Source of the DNA: an uncultured Blautia sp.
GTDB lineage: Bacteria; Bacillota; Clostridia; Lachnospirales; Lachnospiraceae
Direction: 5' to 3'
Assembly (NCBI GenBank): GCA_900551075.1
Contig: URVB01000083.1
Coordinates: 1-9,195, forward strand
Length of the DNA: 9,195 nucleotides
Below, piece after piece: positions 1 through 4,477 of the stretch. The notes beneath the pieces are model-generated. The model worked only from the letters and a program-made list of their open reading frames with translations. It was not told the DNA's origin and did no database searches. The position numbers and the translations under genes are program-made. How positions within the stretch are numbered: the stretch's first letter is position 1; each line of letters begins with the position of its first letter.

Positions 1-53
1 TTGACGGAAGAATTTACGGATTCGTGTCTGCAAAATATATCCGGAGGAAGTAA
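1..53 (+). CDS. C-terminal end of a protein with an SH3-like tail (partial)
   Basis: Reading from base 3, the sequence encodes DGRIYGFVSAKYIRRK and then TAA at 51-53. The pattern G-[FWY]-V-S-[AS]-K-Y-[LI] is the usual last strand of bacterial SH3 (SH3_3-type) domains, which are found at the ends of cell-wall hydrolases and other exported proteins. The rest of the gene lies outside the window, so its main function cannot be read. A second open frame from base 1 runs to a TAA at 73-75, but its peptide resembles nothing I know and the stop would lie inside the GC hairpin that follows. I therefore prefer the SH3-like frame. The assignment rests on only 16 residues. Confidence 0.5.
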   Translation, partial: DGRIYGFVSAKYIRRK

Positions 54-60
54 GTGGTAT

Positions 61-87
61 CCCCGGCCGGAATAAGTCTGGCCGGGG
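61..87 (+). terminator. GC-rich hairpin after the upstream gene
   Basis: CCCCGGCC (61-68) pairs perfectly with GGCCGGGG (80-87). The stem can extend inward by G-T, G-C and A-T pairs to 11 bp around a five-base loop (72-76). It starts 7 bases after the stop codon at 53 and lies between two convergent genes, a usual place for a terminator. No run of T follows on either strand, so it is not a textbook intrinsic terminator. It could instead protect 3' ends or act with Rho. Confidence 0.5.
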
Positions 88-137
88 AACATAAATATTG
101 TATCATCTTAGGTTTAATCAAATTTGTTAATTTTTAG

Positions 138-158
138 ATTAGTCACATATTAGTCACA
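138..158. repeat. Two direct copies of ATTAGTCACA, 11-bp period
   Basis: ATTAGTCACA occurs at 138-147 and again at 149-158, one base apart, in AT-rich DNA between the convergent ends of the upstream gene and mecA. The 11-bp spacing puts both copies on the same face of the helix, as in a pair of protein-binding sites. Nothing in the window identifies the protein. Chance duplication remains possible. Confidence 0.5.
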
Positions 159-207
159 ACGTAAATCTGGAGAAGCGCATAAATACAAGGTTTTTTCAAC
201 TGTTTCC

Positions 208-954
208 TTAAAGCTGCGTTAATTGCTGTAATGCATTGGCGGTGATGAATTCACCGTGTTCTTTAAGGTGTGCTTCACCGGAAGCAGTGAAGGCTTTTCC
301 TTTTCCGTATTCGGAAAGGATATTGCAGATTTTGTTGAATTCTTCCGGTGTACAGGCAGACTGATGAATGACAAGCTGGTATCTGCCATCTGCCGGATTT
401 TTGTAAAGAGTATTTTCTCCGTTAAAGAATCCGTTCAGTCCATGAGAAGCGGCAATTACATCATCCAGGCGAGAGAAGTTGTATAACCGGATCAAATTCA
501 CAGAAACGGATTCCTGTTCATGGGAAACCTTGGTTTCCTTGGAACTGTTCTGAGAGGCCTGTTTCTTAGGAAGGCTCTTTAATTTGGCCTCGCAAAGCTT
601 CTGGAAAATATCGATGATATTATCTGCGCCGTCAAGCTGGATCGATTCTGTTTGTTCATTGTCTTTAAATGGAGCAAATTTAGAAAAACGGGTATCCAGT
701 TCTTCGGGGTCTTCTACCTTGGTGATAATGAGGATGATACTGTCCATATTGACAGGGATCGCCTCAACCATCAAAGGAATATTATCTGCTTCAAAGCCAA
801 ATTCTAATTGTGCCTGCTGCATCATATCCCGGAACAGTTTTTTTGCTTTTTCCGTACCATAGGCAAGCTCGCTGATGCGAATATGATGGGTTTCTAAGTC
901 TTCCTTGGTCAGTGTACAGCGGATTTGGTTTTCGTTGATTTTTTCTATTTTCAT
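208..954 (-). CDS. mecA: Adaptor protein MecA (ClpC/ClpP adaptor)
   Basis: This is a 248-residue MecA-family adaptor. Known members use the N-terminal domain to capture substrate proteins and the C-terminal domain to bind the N-domain and linker of the AAA+ unfoldase ClpC, activating it and feeding it substrates. The N-terminal domain (about residues 1-95) begins MKIEKINENQIRCTLTKEDL, matching the family's MxIExInxNxI opening. A polar, low-complexity linker rich in K, S, Q and E runs from about 97 to 150. The C-terminal domain (about 151-248) has the family signatures LYNFSRLDDVIAAS, LYKNPADGRYQLVI, LSEYG, KEHGEFI and NALQQL. It is slightly longer than the roughly 218-residue Bacillus protein, mostly in the linker. 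The start follows an AGGATG-type Shine-Dalgarno near 961-967. Substrates in this organism are unknown; the competence regulator ComK is the classical one only in Bacillus. The gene stands alone and is convergent with the upstream gene. Confidence 0.95.
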   Translation of the reverse strand: MKIEKINENQIRCTLTKEDLETHHIRISELAYGTEKAKKLFRDMMQQAQLEFGFEADNIPLMVEAIPVNMDSIILIITKVEDPEELDTRFSKFAPFKDNEQTESIQLDGADNIIDIFQKLCEAKLKSLPKKQASQNSSKETKVSHEQESVSVNLIRLYNFSRLDDVIAASHGLNGFFNGENTLYKNPADGRYQLVIHQSACTPEEFNKICNILSEYGKGKAFTASGEAHLKEHGEFITANALQQLTQL

Positions 955-1111
955 TTCATCACATCCTATTCTTGATATCCTGCTTTTTATTTACATTATG
1001 TCGGCTGCACTTGCTGCGCCAATAGCGGTATACCTGATAAGGCACCGTATATGAAAAATTAACGCAGGCAGGACATAGTCCATGACTTATTATAATGCTT
1101 TTGTGATTCAT

Positions 1112-1133
1112 TCATTCCCTGTATCAGGAATGA
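1112..1133 (-). promoter_or_regulatory. Hairpin at the 5' end of the mecA transcript
   Basis: TCATTCCCTG (1112-1121) and CAGGAATGA (1125-1133) form a 9-bp stem with one bulged C and a three-base loop. With the predicted mecA promoter, transcription would begin near 1137, so this hairpin would be almost the first thing in the mRNA. Hairpins in that place often slow decay from the 5' end. That role is inference. Confidence 0.4.
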
Positions 1134-1143
1134 CTGTGTATTT

Positions 1144-1173
1144 ATTATATACCACAATCGTACAGTATGTAAA
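1144..1173 (-). promoter_or_regulatory. Sigma-A type promoter for mecA
   Basis: On the minus strand, TTTACA (1173-1168, five of six matches to TTGACA) is followed after 18 bases by a perfect TATAAT (1149-1144). The predicted start of transcription is near 1137, giving a leader of about 180 nt before the mecA start codon. Besides the 5' hairpin, the leader contains the palindrome GGTATACC (1027-1034) and a small GGAC/GTCC hairpin (1071-1081). No known riboswitch is recognisable. Confidence 0.7.
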
Positions 1174-1245
1174 GAAATTCAATTTGCCTAATTATAAAAT
1201 ATTTGGAAAAAAAATCAAAAAATTCTTATAAATTGACGAAAAGTA

Positions 1246-1273
1246 TTGCATATCATTGGAAAAAAAGTATAAT
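1246..1273 (+). promoter_or_regulatory. Probable promoter for the small protein gene
   Basis: A perfect -10 box TATAAT (1268-1273) lies 16 bases after a weak -35, TTGCAT (1246-1251). A TTGACG nearby at 1233-1238 is too far from this -10 to pair with it. Transcription would start near 1280, giving a leader of about 270 nt before the ATG at 1553. It is divergent from the mecA promoter, so the two face away from each other across about 70 bases. Confidence 0.5.
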
Positions 1274-1552
1274 GATAAGAAGAAAAGATATTTGGCGGAC
1301 AGAAGAAGAACGGTAACAGCCAGATATCAGTTTACAAAAACCAATTATAAGTTTTCTTTTTACACGTCATTGCCGGGAAACGTCATGCAGCATTCTCGCT
1401 GCGGCAGCAGAGCAATTTCCATGAGATTAAATTCGGCTGATCCACAAATATCTTTTCCAGGAACCTAGCAGGTGTTTTCTAAATCCGGAAATTATCAGAA
1501 AGGAGGGCAGCATACGGAAAATATATCACCGATTAAAAAGAGAAAAAAATCC
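1274..1552 (+). other. Long untranslated leader with possible RNA structure
   Basis: I see no convincing gene in this stretch. A TTG-initiated open frame from 1256 to 1468 begins inside the promoter and has a composition unlike its neighbours. The RNA could fold. GGAAA (1376-1380) can pair with TTTCC (1416-1420), and inside it GCTGC (1398-1402) can pair either with GCAGC upstream (1387-1391) or with GCAGC downstream (1404-1408). These are mutually exclusive hairpins. No T-box, known riboswitch core or terminator with a T-run is recognisable. Confidence 0.35.
1499..1507 (+). promoter_or_regulatory. Strong Shine-Dalgarno with no ordinary start codon
   Basis: AAAGGAGGG is the strongest ribosome binding sequence in the window, yet no ATG, GTG or TTG lies 5-12 bases downstream. 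In the small-protein frame the codons there are ACG (1514) and ATA (1523); another ATA lies at 1512 in a frame that ends in a TGA at 1554-1556, overlapping the ATG at 1553. The nearest ATG is 45 bases away. It may serve a non-standard start, a short coupled leader peptide, or nothing. Confidence 0.5.
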
Positions 1553-1750
1553 ATGAAACCTCTGAAACGGGAGCTTCAGGTTTACCGGGATGAAGGAATT
1601 GCACTTTATCTGAACGGAGAGCCAAGCAGTCCCAAGGATATTGCAAAGGCCTGTACCATTGCAGAAGGCGGAGGTTATATGCGGGATTATACGGAAGATG
1701 AAAAAGGCCGGATAGCACGGGTTGATTTCGATTTTATCGAAAAAGAATAG
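1553..1750 (+). CDS. Small hypothetical protein, 65 residues
   Basis: I do not recognise a named family. The frame encodes an acidic-to-neutral soluble protein starting MKPLKRELQVYRDEGIALYL. It is followed by NGEPSSPKDIAKACTIAEG, which looks like a turn and a helix, and ends with a charged strand-like tail, GRIARVDFDFIEKE. There is no signal peptide, membrane segment or cysteine cluster. Composition and codon use are those of a real gene. The start is uncertain. ATG at 1553 has only a poor AAAAGAG-like site upstream. The same frame stays open back to a GTG at 1472, which would give 92 residues with a basic, low-complexity N-terminus. I prefer 1553 because recognisable protein-like sequence begins there. 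It probably has its own transcript from the promoter at 1246-1273 and an inverted repeat behind it. Confidence 0.72.
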   Translation: MKPLKRELQVYRDEGIALYLNGEPSSPKDIAKACTIAEGGGYMRDYTEDEKGRIARVDFDFIEKE

Positions 1751-1764
1751 TACGCAGGAGAAAG

Positions 1765-1823
1765 AGGATTCCTTCGGATAAGGGCAGGTTTCCCCCTCAT
1801 ACATGACCATACGGAGGAATCCT
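1765..1823 (+). repeat. 12-bp inverted repeat after the small gene
   Basis: AGGATTCCTTCG (1765-1776) is complementary, with one G-T pair, to CGGAGGAATCCT (1812-1823). The loop is 35 bases and can form a further short G/C pairing. It starts 15 bases after the stop of the small gene, so it may end that transcript, but it lacks a T-run and the loop is long. A protein-binding inverted repeat upstream of the next promoter is an alternative. Confidence 0.4.
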
Positions 1824-1877
1824 AAATGTGAAAAAAATGTAAAAAGTCGATTTTTATAATGCAATCTCTGCAAAATA

Positions 1878-1886
1878 TGATATAAT
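1878..1886 (+). promoter_or_regulatory. Extended -10 promoter for the GH18 gene
   Basis: TGATATAAT fits the extended -10 form TGnTATAAT exactly. There is no good -35 box at the usual distance, as is common for extended -10 promoters. Transcription would start near 1893, leaving a leader of about 88 nt. Confidence 0.6.
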
Positions 1887-1896
1887 GTAGCATAAT

Positions 1897-1963
1897 GTCC
1901 GTTCGTAAGAGCGCGTTTGGACCAACAACCGAGACCTTTAAAGGTTAAGGCAAAACTTTTAAA
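1897..1963 (+). other. Structured leader of the GH18 gene
   Basis: The predicted leader begins with GTCC (1897-1900) pairing with GGAC (1919-1922). As an alternative to that outer pairing, CGTTC (1900-1904) and GAGCG (1909-1913) can close a GTAA loop, which is a GNRA tetraloop. It continues with a perfect 12-bp palindrome, ACCTTTAAAGGT (1934-1945), whose right arm GGTT (1943-1946) could instead pair with AACC (1962-1965). I could not match it to a known riboswitch class. The palindrome could equally be a DNA operator. Confidence 0.35.
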
Positions 1964-1980
1964 CCGAAAGGAATAAACAA

Positions 1981-3630
1981 ATGAAAAAAAAATACATGCC
2001 CGTTGCGGTTGTATGCATTTTGATTTTTCTGGTAACAGTGATAGGCCTGGCTGTACATTTCATTGTGAAGTATACTCCGACGAAGGCAAGAATGGACTTG
2101 AATGAATATTACGGACAGGTAGCGGAGGGTGAGACCGCGGTTATTCTCGGCACAGAAATTATGGAGCAGAAGGGCCTGCTTGCAGAAGAACAGCAGTACC
2201 TTCCGCTTGAGCTTGTAACGAAATATTTGAACCAAAGATATTATTGGGACGGTGAGAATCAGCAGATTCTTTATGCGACGCCTTCGGAGCTGAAGGCAGT
2301 ACCGGCATCTGAAACCGCAGGCAGTGAGGTATGGCTGAAGGAGGGAAATGTTTATTTAAGCCTTCCTTTTGTGCAGCAGTATACAGATCTGGACTGTTAT
2401 GTGGGGCAGGAACCTGCAAGAGTATCCATTCAATATCAGTTCAGCGGTGTGAATATGGCAACTGTTGAAAAGGATGGCTATATCCGTTACCGCGGGGGCA
2501 TCAAATCACCGGTTCTGACAGCGGTTAATAAGGGAGACAGCCTTATTTTCCTGGAGGAACTGGAGGATTGGGCGCGGGTAGCGACTCCGGAGGGATACAT
2601 TGGTTATATTGAGAAAAAGAAAATTTCTGCTCCCGGGACAGTTGATATTGAGAGAAGCTTCCAGAGTGAGCAGTATACATATCTGACCATGGATAAGCCT
2701 GTGAATATGGCGTGGCACCAGGTAACTTCCCAGGAGGCAAATACTTATTTTTCGGATGCGGTTCAGAATGTGACCGGGGTGAATGTGATTTCACCGACCT
2801 GGTTCTATATTCAGGATACTGCAGGCAACATTGCAAACATTGCTTCCGCAGATTATGTGGCGCAGGCACATGAACGCGGAATGCAGGTCTGGGGACTGAT
2901 TGATAACTTTACCGTGGAGGTCAGCACAACAGAGACGCTTTCCAAGACTGCATCCCGTCAGAACCTGATCAAACAGCTCATGGGGGCTGCCGTAAATGTC
3001 GGATTAGATGGAATCAACGTGGATTTTGAGTCCTTGAGTGAGGATGTTGGTGTTCATTTCCTCCAGTTTTTGCGGGAACTTTCCATTGAATGTCATAAGA
3101 ATGGACTTGTGCTTTCCGTGGACAATCCTGTTCCGGAGGACTTTACGAGTCATTATGACCGTGCAGAACAGGGGCGGGTTGTCGATTATGTGATCATTAT
3201 GGGATATGATGAGCATTATGTAGGCTCTGAGGAGGCAGGCTCCGTTGCTTCCCTGCCTTGGGTGGAAAAGGGTATTCAGGATACGCTTGCGGAGGTTCCG
3301 GCTGAACGTGTCATTAATGCGATTCCTTTCTACACAAGGCTTTGGAAAACTACAGGAGGTGCCTTGACCAGTGAGGCAATCGGCATGGATCAGGCCCAGG
3401 AGGTGGTTTCCACATACCAGGTAGAAACTTACTGGGATAACAATACAGGACAGAACTACGGCACTTATGAAAGCGAAGGGGATACCTACCAGATTTGGCT
3501 GGAGGACGCCCAGTCTGTAGCAGCTAAGGTGCAGCTGGTGCCGAAGTATGGGCTTGCCGGAGTGGCACAGTGGAAGCTTGGATTTGAGAACAGCGGCATT
3601 TGGCAGGTCATTAGTGAAAATCTGAAATAA
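1981..3630 (+). CDS. Membrane-anchored GH18 glycosidase with SH3 domain
   Basis: This 549-residue protein is anchored outside the cell by one N-terminal membrane helix (about residues 7-30) with no evident cleavage site. Residues about 50-155 resemble the copper-amine-oxidase N-terminal-like stalk domain (YLPLELV, YYWDGENQQILYA, VYLSLPFV). Residues about 165-216 form a bacterial SH3-type domain (GDSLIFLEELEDWARV, GYIGYI). The GH18 barrel covers about 230-549. Its catalytic motif is DGINVDFE (343-350) with E350 as the proton donor, followed by MGYDEHY (407-413), LPWVEKGI and the strand INAIPFYTRLW. This is the pattern of the YaaH/SleL/YdhD branch, whose studied members cleave N-acetylglucosaminyl bonds in peptidoglycan, often spore cortex. 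Peptidoglycan is therefore the likely substrate, though chitin-like substrates are not excluded. AAAGGA (1967-1972) lies 8 bases before the ATG. CwlD follows, separated by a terminator-like hairpin. Confidence 0.92.
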   Translation: MKKKYMPVAVVCILIFLVTVIGLAVHFIVKYTPTKARMDLNEYYGQVAEGETAVILGTEIMEQKGLLAEEQQYLPLELVTKYLNQRYYWDGENQQILYATPSELKAVPASETAGSEVWLKEGNVYLSLPFVQQYTDLDCYVGQEPARVSIQYQFSGVNMATVEKDGYIRYRGGIKSPVLTAVNKGDSLIFLEELEDWARVATPEGYIGYIEKKKISAPGTVDIERSFQSEQYTYLTMDKPVNMAWHQVTSQEANTYFSDAVQNVTGVNVISPTWFYIQDTAGNIANIASADYVAQAHERGMQVWGLIDNFTVEVSTTETLSKTASRQNLIKQLMGAAVNVGLDGINVDFESLSEDVGVHFLQFLRELSIECHKNGLVLSVDNPVPEDFTSHYDRAEQGRVVDYVIIMGYDEHYVGSEEAGSVASLPWVEKGIQDTLAEVPAERVINAIPFYTRLWKTTGGALTSEAIGMDQAQEVVSTYQVETYWDNNTGQNYGTYESEGDTYQIWLEDAQSVAAKVQLVPKYGLAGVAQWKLGFENSGIWQVISENLK

Positions 3631-3659
3631 CAATACAGAAGAAAAGGCAGGATATGCTA

Positions 3660-3709
3660 AAAACACTCTCCGGAACATATATTAAAGTGAGTATGCCGGA
3701 GGGTGTTTT
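3660..3709 (+). terminator. Terminator-like hairpin covering the cwlD ribosome site
   Basis: AAAACACTCTCCGG (3660-3673) pairs along all 14 bases, with one T-G wobble, with CCGGAGGGTGTTTT (3696-3709). CATA (3676-3679) and TATG (3692-3695) can extend the stem past a two-base bulge. With A-rich 5' and T-rich 3' sides it looks like a bidirectional intrinsic terminator for the GH18 gene. Unusually, the 3' arm contains the GGAGGG Shine-Dalgarno (3698-3703) of cwlD, and the T-run touches the cwlD ATG at 3710. Confidence 0.7.
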
Positions 3710-4405
3710 ATGTTGAAAAAATATGTTGCGGAATTATCCATGGCTGTTCTCCTGCTTGTATCCTTTTTCTTTTTATCCAGAGAGGCCGCTGAAGTTTCCA
3801 AGGAAATCACACCGGAGAAAAACCAGCAGAAGGTCGTCGTAGTAGACCCTGGTCATGGAGGAGATGATCCTGGGATGATCGGAGTAGGCGGTTTGAAGGA
3901 AAAGGGAATCAATCTTGCCGTATCCATGGAACTGAAAGCTGCATTGGAGCAGCAGGGGTTTGTTGTGGTCATGACAAGGGAAGAGGACAAAGGGCTTTAT
4001 GATAATGTGTCTCATAATAAAAAGGCACAGGATATGCAGAGACGGATTTCGTTAATTAATGAAGCGAATCCGGTTCTGACTGTCAGCATTCACCAAAACA
4101 GTTATCCGGATGCGTCGGTTCGCGGCCCCCAGGTTTTTTATTATAAGGATTCCCAGGAGGGGGAACAGCTTGCGAAGGTACTGCAGGAAAGCCTGAATAC
4201 CGGACTTGGAATAGAACGCCCGAGGGAGGCGAAAGGAAATACGACTTATTATCTTTTGAAGCGCAGCTTGGGGGTACTGGTGATCGTGGAATGTGGGTTT
4301 TTGACGAATCCGGATGAGGCCTCATTACTCCAGACCGGGGAATATCAGAAAAAAGTCGCGGAATCCATAGCACAGGGGATTGGCAGATATGCGGAAGGCA
4401 GTTGA
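3710..4405 (+). CDS. cwlD: N-acetylmuramoyl-L-alanine amidase, CwlD type
   Basis: This 231-residue Amidase_3 enzyme is close in length and layout to Bacillus CwlD (237 residues). CwlD removes the peptide side chain from muramic acid in the forespore, the first step towards the muramic delta-lactam that marks spore cortex for germination enzymes. A membrane anchor spans about residues 8-24. The zinc-amidase motifs are in order: DPGHGG (46-51, H49), GLKEKGINL (E64), TRE (89-91), SIHQNS (126-131, H128), GPQVFYY and VECGFLTNP (193-201, E194). H49, E64 and H128 fit the zinc ligands and E194 the catalytic glutamate. KAQDMQRRISLIN and the closing YQKKVAESIAQGI also match the family. GGAGGG (3698-3703) sits 6 bases before the ATG but inside a strong hairpin, so read-through and translation may be limited. 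A general vegetative amidase is possible, but the CwlD subtype is well supported by length and motifs. Confidence 0.9.
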   Translation: MLKKYVAELSMAVLLLVSFFFLSREAAEVSKEITPEKNQQKVVVVDPGHGGDDPGMIGVGGLKEKGINLAVSMELKAALEQQGFVVVMTREEDKGLYDNVSHNKKAQDMQRRISLINEANPVLTVSIHQNSYPDASVRGPQVFYYKDSQEGEQLAKVLQESLNTGLGIERPREAKGNTTYYLLKRSLGVLVIVECGFLTNPDEASLLQTGEYQKKVAESIAQGIGRYAEGS

Positions 4406-4431
4406 AAATTTGTAAATTCTGTGAAGATACT

Positions 4432-4459
4432 TTGAATAGAGGGTACTTTTTGCTATACT
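4432..4459 (+). promoter_or_regulatory. Promoter of the glycosyltransferase operon
   Basis: TTGAAT (4432-4437) and TATACT (4454-4459) are spaced by 16 bases, and TGC before the -10 makes it an extended -10. The start would be near 4466, leaving only about 12 nt before the ATG at 4478. The AAAGGAG Shine-Dalgarno (4466-4472) would be at the very 5' end of the mRNA. Confidence 0.55.
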
Positions 4460-4477
4460 GAGGACAAAGGAGTCAAT

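Noticed and set aside
584..862. Plus-strand open frame opposite mecA
   Set aside because: It is a serine-rich shadow of the MecA coding sequence with no ribosome site.
1088..1096. Second TATAAT-like box in the mecA leader (readable on both strands)
   Set aside because: No -35 box lies at the right distance on either strand, and a better promoter exists at 1173-1144.
1256..1468. Open frame of 70 codons upstream of the small gene
   Set aside because: It starts with TTG inside the -35/-10 region, has no ribosome site, is rich in K, R and S without protein-like patterning, and would be part of the leader.
3004..3678. Long minus-strand open frame opposite the GH18 gene
   Set aside because: It is antisense to the GH18 catalytic domain, whose motifs are unmistakable, and its translation is rich in H, C, P and S, typical of a reading-frame shadow.
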